Below are positions 21,281 through 31,960 of a stretch of DNA of 64,000 nucleotides, piece by piece; positions within the stretch are counted from its first letter, which is position 1; each line of letters opens with the position of its first letter. A program made the position numbers and the translations under genes. Source of the stretch: Clusia tigrina (taxonomy: Eukaryota > Arthropoda > Insecta > Diptera > Clusiidae); NCBI GenBank assembly GCA_920105625.2, contig OV050030.1:410703034-410767033 (forward strand), read 5' to 3'. Below the pieces are notes generated by a model. That model worked only from the letters and a program-made list of their open reading frames with translations, did not search any database and was not told the origin of the DNA.

Positions 21281-23699
21281 ATATACATATAATGATCATA
21301 CTCACTTTCTGAATCATTGTGGTTTTTCTTCATCGGTTCATCCGCTGTCCGTGTGTGTTCAACTTTATTCGACACCGTAAGAGATATCTAAACGAAACTT
21401 TCCAAAGTATTTTGAGACAGAACTACGTAGCTTTGGGAACTCGTTTGTGATTGCTAAATAACACGCCTACTTCCCATATATGCAACTGTCGACACAGTTT
21501 AAAAAATTACTAGTAAGTGGATCGAACTGGTATAGTGACAAAATTTGGTAGTTATGCAGATGTGTGTCCTAGTACATTTATAGCATAATTTAGGTAGCAA
21601 TTATAAATGCCACTCCCACTACTAATACTTGTTCATAATTCAAGATCTTTGAAAAATATATGCATTATACGAGTATATGGTGCGAAGAGCCAATTCAATT
21701 CGAAAAATGGAATTTTCATCTGAAGCTGGTTGGAAAATCACAAAATGCTCGTAACTGCTTTCCCACCTTGAGGCGCTTATCGACATATTGCTGCAGTTTT
21801 GTTCAAGCATATCAAAGGTTCCTTGTTTACCAGTATAATATCTAAGAACTTTTGAATTATGTACACTGGGAGCTTCTGTATCAAAAGTAGTAGTTGTGTA
21901 GCAAAAACGCAAGTGTCTTAATAATTGCTTTTCTGTAAGAAAGTTTTAAGACGGGCTTTGTTCACTCATTCAAAGCATTGCAAAATTATAGTCTCACAGC
22001 TACGCTATGAAGCTGATGCTTACAAACGTTCAAGGATTATTACAAAGAAAGCTAAGAGTCTTCAACTAGGCGGACATTTTGGAAGGCCCTCTAAATGAAT
22101 AAAAAATAGTGATATGATATTTTTGTTATCAGGCTCTAATACTTAAGAGAGAACCCTCTCACCTGGACTTTCTTACCTACTTAACGTAAATCGCTTCCAT
22201 TCCATATTTATTATGTGTCTGAAAGTTTGGAATCACCTTTTCAGAATGCAGCCATTGCCCGTCATGTACCCAGTTTAATGCTGATGAGTGACCTGGTTCG
22301 TAGGATGAGTGGCTACACTTGAGATTTGGTCCACTGTGCGTCAGTTATTATGTTGTTATTGGCAATGCATGTGTGTGCCATCCGACGAGCGAGCTAGCGA
22401 ACGAACGTTGGAAGAATCCTGACAAATACATGCGCAGCTATTGACACTTTGGTATAATAAACACATATTCACGCTTGTGAGGGTGTGTGTGCGTGTGCCA
22501 ATATGCGGCTACGTATTCGAGCAAATGCGTGTAGTATTAATCGCGTACGTTTTTCTTTCTGACTACCTTTTGCCGCCATTATGAAAATGTATTTTCAACC
22601 ATGGCTGCAAAATATCAACAAGAAAGACTTCCAATAAACCGTTTCGCCTCGGAGTGTATAAATAAAAACATTGTATTTGCATTAGTATTTGTATACAATT
22701 GCGTGCACCTGAGTATGTGTGTGTGTGTGTGTGTGTGTATGTGTGTTTATGCATGGGTGCTGGGTTAAACTACTGCGCCGTCACTATTACAAGCGAAATC
22801 AAATTTTTAAAATCGTTCGCTGAATGAGAATAACTTGATCCTTTTAGCATATTTTCAAGTGAATTTTTTATAGACGAGGATATGTTAGGCAAGCACATTT
22901 GCACCCATTTACATATACTGTACACCCATCCTTATACACACACACATAGTCCCGTACACATATCTTTCCATCGCAGGTGTCTCTGTTCCATTGAATCTGT
23001 TTCGTGCATTATTATTCATCTGTCATATTAATGCGTAAGGACTTAAAGTGTAAACTAGGATATTTATCAATTTCAAGGTTCGCTTTCCTTATTCGTTGCA
23101 GTGAATTTATGTGCTATTTGCGTTGGCAGACTCACTCTGCACATATTTAGTTTTGAGTAATTGTTCCCTACAGCAGGCACACTAATTTGTTACACTTTCT
23201 AGTACGAAAAGGTGGCTTGTTGATAACAATTTGTTTAGTTCCCTTTTACCAATCGATTTATTTAATTTTATTTTGCAATCCATTAGACCAGAAAAGATTG
23301 GGCTCGCTTAAAATATTGTACCATGAATTCATTGGGTTGCTTACTCAGCAAATAAACGCATTGATCAGTGGGAATAGCAATCATTTTAAAAAGTGCGATT
23401 TCACTCAATTGCTATTAAAAAAAAATAAGCAAATAAGTTAAGAAATAAACACGCATCGATAAATTTTATTTTCTTTGTGTATCCTTCTTTTGGTTTGGTT
23501 TACATTAAACTTATAAAATCACCGGCAAAAATTTAAATATTGTGTTAAAATCAAACCTTGATTTTGTAAGTTTTTTAATATATATAAGTAGAAAGTATCC
23601 TTACTCCAGTTTTACTGGAACATTTAGGTAAATAAGGCGGTGAGCCCATTTGCTATATTAAAGATTTTCTATAAGGGAGTTATATACTTAATTGATTTA
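21281..23699. other. AT-rich DNA with microsatellites
   Basis: A (TG)n run lies at about 22717-22745, with TG/CA-rich patches near 22480 and 22930. No coding or element signature is seen. Confidence 0.4.
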
Positions 23700-23876
23700 C
23701 TTGTAAATAGATTTGGAAGCTTAGGCTGATTGCTGCTAGTTTCTTGGTAGGCGTTAGTTGATATCTAATCTTTCCGTTCTCTCTAAAAACAGGTATCACA
23801 ATGGGCCAATGGGCCAGCAAGTGCCACTTGTGTAACTCGCAAGTTACCTGATTAACTTAGCCTAACCTACTCCTCC
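23700..23876 (+). mobile_element. Eroded LINE 3' tail of the CCTAA class
   Basis: GGTATCACAATGGGCC at about 23792 is followed by a short spacer and ends TTAGCCTAACCTAC. This matches the box and tail of the other class members. The upstream bases can be read as a decayed C-terminus, but only weakly. Confidence 0.45.
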
Positions 23877-24004
23877 CGGTACATTTCACAATGATTTCCC
23901 ACCTCTCTTGAAAAGATTCATAAGTAAATAGAATTTGTGGATTTTAAGTGTACTTAAAGCAGTATTAGGGTGAGAAGGTATGTTGATCAATTTTGCATCT
24001 AATC

Positions 24005-24180
24005 TAATGGAAAGTATGCTGGCCTTAGAGTCATTGGGTCGCGGTTTCCAATTCTGCTAAAGGAATGGTCTGAAAAATTTGGGTTCTACGAGCAATAGTT
24101 TTTCTTCCGAGTCGAAAGCTCAAGTTAATAGAACACATTCCTCGAAGCCCCTTGCAGCATAAGGTATAATAAAAAATAGA
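24005..24180 (+). repeat. tRNA-derived SINE, copy 1
   Basis: TGGCCTTAGAG near 24018 resembles a pol III A box, and CGGTTTCCAATTCTGC about 30 bp later an altered B box. A body follows, containing AATGGTCTGAAAAA, then TTCCGAGTCGAAAGCTCAAG, CCCCTTGCAG and a short AATAAAAAATAG tail. The body aligns with minus-strand copies at 29.7 and 42.7 kb, which is what defines the family. The head is degenerate, so this copy is unlikely to be transcribed. Confidence 0.6.
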
Positions 24181-24190
24181 ATGTTCCATA

Positions 24191-24478
24191 ATTTTAGAGT
24201 TTTTTTTCCTCCTTTGGGAGACGTAAAATCCTCATGGAGACCAGCAGGCTCCTGCCGCGCTGGTACTTTGGGACTCCTCCGAAGAGGCCTCCGCCACTAA
24301 AATCGTCTCCTTTCCATCAACATCCCCTCGGATAACGCTCTGTAAAGCAGGTGTCGAGGTCGGGCGCTATGCTGCCTCTACTATTCTGCCGCATCCATGC
24401 GACTTTCTCTAGTTTGTAACGACTCTTTTCTATAGCTGGGGTAAAACTCAGCGGCTCCAGGGGTCGTATACAGAAAAA
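24191..24478 (-). other. GC-rich block ending in poly(A) on the minus strand
   Basis: A sharply GC-rich island holds a coding-like but unassigned minus-strand sequence (for example LFGGVPKYQRG). On the minus strand it finishes CCAAAGGAGG followed by eight As, which suggests a retroposed 3' end, possibly of a LINE. I could not match it to a known protein. Confidence 0.35.
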
Positions 24479-24650
24479 TATAAAATCCTGTGTGTTAAAT
24501 TAATTTCAACGTATTTATTTAGTGTATTGATTATGGACTCTTGTTAGTCCTTGCTCAAAACAATACTACTTCCTTAACTCTATACAAATCAACTTGCTTA
24601 GTGTATACTTGTTTGCCTGTCTCTACGTCCCGGTAAGTATGTGTCTCTGT

Positions 24651-24695
24651 GATTCAGTGGGAGAACGATTAAAAACCAGAGGCTCTCACTGAATC
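24651..24695. repeat. Hairpin H1, unit 1
   Basis: A 13-bp stem (arms 24651-24663 and 24683-24695, one G-T pair) with a 19-nt loop at 24664-24682. It is repeated at 24794-24838 and 24937-24981. Confidence 0.9.
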
Positions 24696-24717
24696 CCTGT
24701 AGTCTCTGCCTGTGTAT

Positions 24718-24762
24718 AGCTTAGCAAGAAAACGATTAAAAACCAGAGGTTCTTGCTAAGCT
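24718..24762. repeat. Hairpin H2, unit 1
   Basis: A perfect 13-bp stem (arms 24718-24730 and 24750-24762) over the same 19-nt loop (24731-24749) as H1. It is repeated at 24861-24905 and 25004-25048, where the outer pairs have begun to erode. Confidence 0.9.
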
Positions 24763-25048
24763 TTCTAAGTCTCGGTTGCGTATGTGTCTCAGTGATTCAG
24801 TGGGAGAACGATTAAAAACCAGAGGCTCTCACTGAATCCCTGTAGTCTCTGCCTGTGTATGGCTTAGCAAGAAAACGATTAAAAACCAGAGGTTCTTGCT
24901 AAGCTTCCTAAGTCTCGGTTGCGTATGTGTCTCAGTGATTCAGTGGGAGAACGATTAAAAACCAGAGGCTCTCACTGAATCCCTGTAGTCTCTGTCTGTG
25001 TATGACTTAGCAAGAAAACGATTAAAAACCAGAGGTTCTTGCTAAGCT

Positions 25049-25783
25049 TTTTATGTTCGTATGGTACTTTGTAGAGCTGTTGCTAGTCAGGATGCTGGTG
25101 TCCGAAGAAGAGACCTACTGCCTGGGCTACGTGGTTTATATAGTCCCAGGTCGCAGCGGCGGACACATGTTGTTGTTCGCAGGCCACCGTTGTGTGATTT
25201 TACTTCCGTTGGCCAGTAGTCGATTGTTGTTGTTGTGGCAGGCTTGTTGTTGTTGCAGTCAGGCTTGTTGGTGTTGCCGTCTTTTGCCCTTGGGCCACCT
25301 TCAACTTCTGGCGGTCAGCCACCTCACTCCAACGGTCCCTGGTTAGCCTGCAGTATTGTTGCCTGCCAGCAGCGCTGTCCGGAATCCTATAGTGTTGTTG
25401 TTGTTAATATTTAATAACCAGCATTTCCCTCTTGTGCTTTGTACTTGCCGGCCGTTGGCGTGGTGGTGGTTCTGTCGTTGTCCGTCTTGTGCTTCGCTCT
25501 CGTTTCTTCGTGTTGTTGGTGTAAGATTTCCGAGCGAGCGCACTCGGTAAATTCCACCGCTGAGTTCGTGCACTCACCTTCTCTTGTCCGGCATGTATTT
25601 GTTGTATTCCTCGTCGCTGCGTTTTTCCTCGCTCTTTGCAAGCATAGCGCTGATTGGCAAGATCGTTGGCTGTGCGTGAGGTTGCTTTTGTTGTAATCCT
25701 AGTTATTATTCCAACTGGTCTAATATGCTGCTACTGATCTGCGCTCCTACCACGGCCGCGCTAATTGGTTACAATGCTTGTAG
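25049..25783. other. Promoter-like, TTG-rich flank of the hairpin array
   Basis: The sequence is GC-richer than its surroundings and contains GTTGTTG-type runs (25200-25285) and short internal repeats around GGCTTGTTG. ACTATATAAACC on the minus strand (25133-25146) is a plausible TATA box driving transcription leftward through the hairpin array, towards an AATAAA at about 24508. TGTAACCAATTAGC on the minus strand, starting near 25774, could be an LTR 5' end. The overlapping ORFs here (25053-25346, 25343-25696) show no domain. An LTR identity for 24.5-25.77 kb is only a hypothesis. Confidence 0.35.
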
Positions 25784-26515
25784 TTTTTTTTTCGTTAAAT
25801 TTCTAATGCAGTTGCTTCGGTTCGGGTATTTTATCGTGATGTCTGTGTGTATATAGTTTCGTGGCGACTCTGTCATTTGTAGTGTGGGCCAAAATTTCCC
25901 GCAGAAGATTTTGGTTCTTACAAGTTTTAGTTGCGTCGATTCTTTCTTGCATACTTAGATCTTTTAGTACTTCTTCTGCATATCTTTGGAACGCCTTCCA
26001 ATTGCTATCTGATGAAGTAACTGCTTCGATAAAGTTAGTGATTGTGAGATGGGTCCCAGTCACTGCCTGCAATATCCACCGATTCGCATCGAACCTTGGA
26101 CAGTCGTAGATTATGTGTTCTGCATCTTCACTCACGCGGCACGTCGGACACAGCGGGTCTTCCACAATATTGAATCGATTCAAGTAGTGGCGAAAGCACC
26201 CATGGCCTGAAATGAGGTGCTTGGTGTAGAAGTCTGGGCACGCAAAGTCATTCTTGTACCACAATTTGATATCTGGTATGAGTTTATGGGTCCATCTACA
26301 CATGTCCGTCTCATCTCATTGTCTTTGCCACTTGCGCATCATCTGCTCTGTGGACTCTTCTATTTCCGCTGTCGTTGGTCTTTCACAATGTGTTTTATAT
26401 AGTTGACCCAATCTCTCCCCCCTCATTGCAACCGGCGGCTTTTTCGCTATTACCGCAGCGGCCTCATCCGACACAGTTCTATATGCAGATAAGATTAAGG
26501 GAGTGTTCGTTTCCG
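25784..26515 (-). mobile_element. R1-clade LINE, 5'-truncated 3' end with poly(A)
   Basis: A single minus-strand frame starts near 26500 with LSAYRTVSDEAAAVIAKKPPV, the R1-clade signature after the RT. It continues through a TGA at 26316-26318 into RWTHKLIPDI, LISGHGCFRHYLNRF, and the C-terminal zinc knuckle CPTCR...EDAEHIIYDCPRF. It ends at 25803 and is followed within about 20 bp by nine As (25784-25792 on the minus strand). Apart from the one stop, about 240 codons are intact, so the insertion is fairly young. Everything upstream of the post-RT region is missing. It is not in rDNA, so this is either a non-site-specific relative or a stray insertion. Confidence 0.88.
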
Positions 26516-29044
26516 AAATCTAATGATCCTCATCTTGTAACGCCGTCTGTGGGCTGGTATAAATTCCTTCCTTGGCAGACTTATATGTTTGGAATGATAT
26601 TTCTATGGAGGATGTTTTTGATAGAATTTTTGTTTAATATGTTTAACGGGTAATAATAGGTGGGTTGATCAAAAACTAGCCTCACTCTGTTTTATATAAT
26701 TACAAAGATTTTTGAATTTACGTGTAAATTTCCTTGATTACATCTTTTCTAACACTTAATCCATAAATGTGCTATTTGCCTTTAAATGGACCTCTGAAAA
26801 GTCTATAAAAGTCCCCTCAATAATATCTAGTTTGGTGAGTGAGGAAAATCTTAACTGGTAATATCTGGTAAACCATCAAATAGAGCAAAACTATTGTTTG
26901 CCAATTTAATTGCTCAAAGCATTACCCATGCATTTTGCCTCATGGAACTGAATACGTTTTGACTGATCCTATCTTCTGAAGCATTTCTCTATGCAATCGA
27001 TTCATGAATTTTATACCATGTAATCTTGTTTGCTGTATTGACTTTTAATGTTTGGACTTTGTCTGGTCACAGTTGTAAGTAAACTTCATCTTAGACGGCA
27101 GAAATGAAAAATACGGAAATGGTTGCCATTGAAACTTCACATATTTACTTTCACAGACAAAAACACAGCTCAAAGAAGAGTGCATGCATTTAGAATTTTA
27201 AATGGAAAGGTCAAACAAACTAAACACTGCACTCAAGATATTATCCTACTGATCTTGTGAATATTTCAACGCCGCAGATTTACCAATTTCCCTTCTACTG
27301 TTCTTTTCCATTCTCCCTCATCCCTCTTCTTACTCACTCCTCAACTCGTATACACTTCATGATGCGTTTGTGAATTTGCGGGCATTTATTTACTGCTGCG
27401 CTTGTATGATTTGCACAAATGCTGCAAACAACATTGCAAACAGACATCAATCTTATCATCAGCATATGTGCTTCAATACACGAGTTTCTCTCTCTGAGTG
27501 TGTGTAGGGAAGACTAGGTTTGGTTGAGAGTGAGGGTGTGTATGTGTGTATAGCGAATACTTAGTTCCCTGGTGCTGATTTGCATGCAATAGCATGGGAA
27601 TATTTGCAGCTATTTTTAGTTTAATTTGAAACTGAAATCAAGTCGTAACGTAGCATGTTGCAAATCGAATGCTTCAGGAATTTTAAATGCATGCGGCATC
27701 GCCGTCAGCATCAGCGGAAGGATATGAGATTGCGGAAAAGCTTTCATTACTTAGGTTTCCAGTTTTGCTCAATGCTCTTATTTGTACCTAGAATTGGAGT
27801 TGAAATTCTTTACTTTCCTAGCAGCGCTTTCCAAATATTTACTCTTTGTTTAAAAAAACCGAAGAATTGCTCAACTTTCTGCCATGAATAAGCAACTTGC
27901 AATTTTTCTTCCCATGTTTGTTTGGTTTGTTTTTTTTTTTTTTGTTGTTTTTCCTTCCCACATATACACATGCATATTCATGCATGACTCGTAGGCGTGT
28001 GTGTGTGCATATATAATTGGAATTTTATACATATCTCAAATATTCAGTGATTTCCTTCCAAACAACTCAACTGAGTGTAAATTGTTTTCACATTTTATTT
28101 TAATGTTACTCGTACCAAAGATTTTTCTCTACATTTTATTCTAGAATTTCTCCGGCAACTTTTATGCCATTTATTTCTTGGTTGGTTATTGGCACCAATG
28201 TGCAAAAATATACAATCTGAGTATATTTTTAGAACGTTAAATTACCTGCTGCATGCAGTGAAGCGCAGCTTGGCATCATCCAGCACTGTATGTGACGTAC
28301 TTCTATGATAAAAATATATGTGATAGGAGTGTGTCTACCTTTATTTTAGGTTCATTAATTAAATATAAATTTATATATGTAGCAAATATAAATTCAGTAC
28401 TGACATGAAGAACAAGTAGCAGTGAAAATGCTGAAATCGTGTACGCATGAAATTTCGCACAACTCTTTCGTCTGAGAGTTTGACTGAAAATATCTAGAGA
28501 TATCATTCTGTAGTTGTATAAACTAACCGTCAGTATTATATCACATAAAGAACGTTCACAATAGAGATGGATGCAGAACCGTGCCGGAACATTTCAATTT
28601 ACAAAATTTGTTAGCCTTAATGTCAAAAGTTTATGTTGGTATTAAATTTGTCTATAACAAAATATCATAGAAATATTTTCTTCAGTGTGGGACCTGCAGA
28701 ATTCGGATATAATAGGAAGATTATTTTATTTACATATTCAGTGAAGATTATTTTATTTACATGTTCCATACAGACTAAATCACCATTGAAACACACCTGA
28801 GAACACCAGAAAGACACCTTCAATAAGTATCCAGAGGGAACTTGTTCAACTATATATATTGTTTGTTGCTAGGTTTATAGTTACAGGGTAAAACTATGCC
28901 AAGCTTATAATAAAGAATTTAGATAATAAAGTATTTTTAGTCACAGGCTAAAAGTATGCTAGGATTATAATAAGGAATATAACTTTTCTAACATGTTACA
29001 GTTGATATTTTATGTTCTTTAATACAAAAAATTACATAATATAT
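26516..29044. other. AT-rich DNA, local duplications near the right end
   Basis: No gene is seen. A T-run lies at 27932-27943. Two local duplications lie at 28716-28765 (GAAGATTATTTTATTTACAT twice) and 28870-28980 (a roughly 48-bp block around TTATAATAAAGAAT, twice with divergence). Confidence 0.4.
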
Positions 29045-29640
29045 TGTTTCGAAATTGCTCTCCTGACAATTTATATTTCAAGGAAATTGCCCTCCTGACA
29101 ATTTATTTTAACTCTCAATACTCGAATTCATACCACTGGATTGTGTAGCAGTCAAACAATCGCTGGTTAAATTAAAATATTTAACTTTATTTAATTATTG
29201 CAATTTACACACTTAATATTAGGCTTAAAGTTTACTTTATTAAAATTTGCACATTATTAAATAATTCATTAATCACTTTATTACTTCTTAATTACAATTA
29301 CAAATGTTACTGTGCACGATGTACACATTGTTACGATTTCTGCTCAACTACGTCTCGACTTTAATTGTGTGGTGGCTTATATACCTTCCGAATGTTTGCC
29401 TTAGAAAATTCTAGAATATTCCCTACGCTATAAAAGAAGTTTCTGCAATATTCTCAAATCTTATCTACACTTATCGAAGCTTATCTCTCGAATATTATCT
29501 ACACAATAAAATAACTTTCAAGAGGGTTTTTAAATAAGCTTTTTTTCCAAATATATCGTGTCTTGACTTATATACACCTGTCTCGTTGTGAACTGCACTT
29601 AATAGAGGTACCCTAAAAGTATGTAATCATTTATGTTTCA
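29045..29640 (-). repeat. Gypsy-type solo LTR, copy B
   Basis: This 596-bp relative of copy A has TG...CA ends and ATAT on both sides (29041-29044, 29641-29644). It keeps the 32-bp tandem duplication at the left end and the minus-strand TATA (GTATATAAGCC near 29380). It carries an extra block around 29430-29500 rich in TTATCTACAC that copy A lacks. The right end abuts the TAA-rich tail of a SINE, so it probably inserted into that tail. Confidence 0.82.
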
Positions 29641-29644
29641 ATAT

Positions 29645-29812
29645 TTATTATTATTATTAATATAAAATCATAATCAATTTTGTCTGCAAGGGATTGAGAC
29701 TAGCAACTAAGGCCTTCGACTCGAAGATAAGCAGATTTAGAGCGAAGCATTTTGTAGACCATGCCATGGGTAGGATACGAACCCTCTACCGCACTACTGT
29801 GAGACTGACATA
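29645..29812 (-). repeat. tRNA-derived SINE, copy 2
   Basis: The minus strand reads GCGGTAGAGGGTTCGTATCC (a good B box and T-arm), then CATGGCATGGTCTACAAAA, CTTCGAGTCGAAGGCCTTAG, TCAATCCCTTGCAG, and an AATAATAATAATAA tail. It aligns throughout with copy 1 at 24.0 kb. The A box is decayed. A solo LTR occupies the end of its tail. Confidence 0.62.
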
Positions 29813-31734
29813 TTTTCCAAAAAACCACCAAGAACAGCTGTCTTATATTTATAGATTATATCTGACGCTCTATGGTAGTGATGCCCAAATTCAGTGCTCT
29901 CAAACGTGGCTGTGGGTATTTAGTAGTAAGGCAAGGGGTGTTGTGCGGGCAAAGGAAATTTTCGTATATGTATAGGCAAAAGTCTCGACAATTGAGAATG
30001 GCATACAAGTGTGTTTGTGCCTTGAAAACAAATTGCACTGTGGGACAAACAAAAGAAATGGTAATTTTTTTATGTTAGAACTTTTTTTTCACAATAATAC
30101 AAAAATACACAATATATTTGTATCATAACAATTCCAATGTGACATATAAATAAAAGGGCTAAAGAATTGTATGATCAGAAAGTTATTAGTAAAAATAATT
30201 AAAATTTGTTAATAAATAGTGTAAATAGTTCTATATTAAGTATGTATATTTAAAATATCTATATTAGGTTCTTCTGTATATCCTTTGTAGATGAAAGACG
30301 CAGCACTGTTGTAAGATTAACATAGAGTCTATGGTATTTCCTATTTCTGACCATACTTTTAGGCATATTATTTTGTGAACACCATCGATGAGGTTCAATG
30401 ATTTTAAAGATAAGTCCCCAATTTGAGAATCATCAATAATATGAGTATGTACAATAAAAAGTTAATTTTGCATAGATAGGTTTAATATGCATGGGGAGAA
30501 TATTAAAGGTATGAATTGCAAGAAACGCAAAATCTTAAGGAAATTCTTGAATTTTTCTCTACGTTGTTAGAAGATGAAGGGCCGTGGTTGTGTATAACTC
30601 ACAGAATAAATATTCAAATATTACTCAAAAACAATCGCTTGAGTTCCAATTCTTGCGAAACTTTTATTTGAACTCCACCAGTAAATAAATATATAACCCT
30701 AGAATTCAGTAAGTTTTATTCTTATTTATGACTCAGAAAAAATTCTATTCATTGTTGATTCAGTCATTATTTTTGCAATCATTACATATAAATTCTTGCC
30801 TCTCTTTTCATCTTCAATAAACATAAATTAATGCAATATTTTTCCATGAATTGCACCAAATGTACACTGACACAAAAAAGAAGGAAAAAAAAACGAAGCA
30901 AATACGAGTACACAAATTAATTTAATTACTTTGGCATTTGTTCGCAGGTTTACATATTGATGTTGCGCATATTTTCACATATATCTGATTGAATATTTCA
31001 GATGACAAGTTGGGAAATATGCGCATTTCGTATTTATGAGCCAAGGAATTCAGAAAGAATTTCCGCATGGTAACAGAAGGTAGAAAAAAAAGATATACGT
31101 GTGGCTCAGTTCAGGGTTTGCGTGAGCAAATAAAGCAATTTCTCTCTTTTGCTGTATTTACTTAATTAAACAAATTTGCTTTTACTTAAAGAACGCAAAA
31201 GTTTCATGGACAAAAAGTTGTACCTAAAGTAATGTATATTAGAAAGAAATGTTGTACCAAAATTTAAGTTAGCAACAGAGTGTAACCAAGTGAAGGATAT
31301 GGCACAAAAATGTTTATAAATAATCAGAAAAAAGATGAGGCTGTTGCGATATTTTGATTTAAGGCTCCAACTTCATCAGCTATCTAATGTAGTAAGCACA
31401 GAAAACTTATGAATTAAACCAAAAGGAAATACTTTTTATCCTTCCAGGGTTTCATAATGCTAGAAGCGATCGAACATATTCTCTAGTAACTTCGTAGCAG
31501 AACTATGTATAAAAAAAAAAAAAATTATATAGTCTGTAGATCAGAAATACACCCCATTAGAAGGCATACAGGTGTGCTATTAAAACATAATTGACCTTCA
31601 CAGATTGCTTACAATTGACACGCAAACACAGACGCCGAAATATTCAGTGTTCTAAAAGTAAAGTGTTCACTAAATTCAATATTTTCAATTAATTGACTTA
31701 AACTAAACATGCATTTAATTATATTCATATAAGG
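29813..31734. other. AT-rich DNA without recognisable gene
   Basis: A few short A-runs are present (for example at 31509). No coding potential is seen. Confidence 0.4.
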
Positions 31735-31960
31735 CTCGTTTACCTTTAGCAAAGAGTCATACTTGAAAATCCTCCGAGTTGACTTTTCTGCCTATTAAGC
31801 TGCTATTTGCATTAGGTGCGTATCGGCATCAAGTTTGAGAGAATCACCTCGTTTAACTTTAGCAAAGAGTTACACTTGAAAAACCTCAGAGATGACTTTC
31901 CTGCCTTTTAAGCTTTTATTTGCATTAGGTGCGTATCGACATCAAGAGAGAGAGAGAGAG
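31735..31960. repeat. 113-bp tandem duplication ending in (GA)n
   Basis: CTCGTTTACCTTTAGCAAAGAG at 31735 recurs as CTCGTTTAACTTTAGCAAAGAG at 31848. The block continues through TTTGCATTAGGTGCGTATCG in both copies. The second copy ends in an AG dinucleotide run (31945-31960). Divergence is about 10-15% by eye. Confidence 0.85.

Larger units (their letters stand above)
24641..25048. repeat. Tandem array of three 143-bp units, each with two stem-loops
   Basis: The period is exactly 143 bp (GATTCAGTGG at 24651, 24794 and 24937). Each unit has hairpin H1 (24651-24695 in unit 1), with arms GATTCAGTGGGAG / CTCTCACTGAATC, and hairpin H2 (24718-24762), with arms AGCTTAGCAAGAA / TTCTTGCTAAGCT. Both close over the same 19-nt loop, AACGATTAAAAACCAGAGG. 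H1 has 12 Watson-Crick pairs plus one G-T. H2 is perfect in unit 1, gains a G-T in unit 2, and has a G-T plus a mismatch in unit 3. The spacers between hairpins also resemble each other (AGTCTC...GTAT), so the unit is itself an old dimer of a roughly 70-bp stem-loop module. Function is unknown. Confidence 0.93.

Noticed and set aside
24005..24080. Possible tRNA gene
   Set aside because: The A and B boxes are degenerate, no acceptor stem pairs, and the body matches two other copies. It is better explained as a SINE.
24651..25048. Regularly spaced 19-nt repeats resembling a CRISPR array
   Set aside because: The context is a eukaryotic genome, the intervals between the 19-nt loops are repeated rather than unique, and no cas gene is present. 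It is a tandem hairpin array.
25053..25696. Open frames around 25.05-25.7 kb on both strands
   Set aside because: They reflect GC/TTG-rich composition. Frames overlap and no domain or consistent start is seen.
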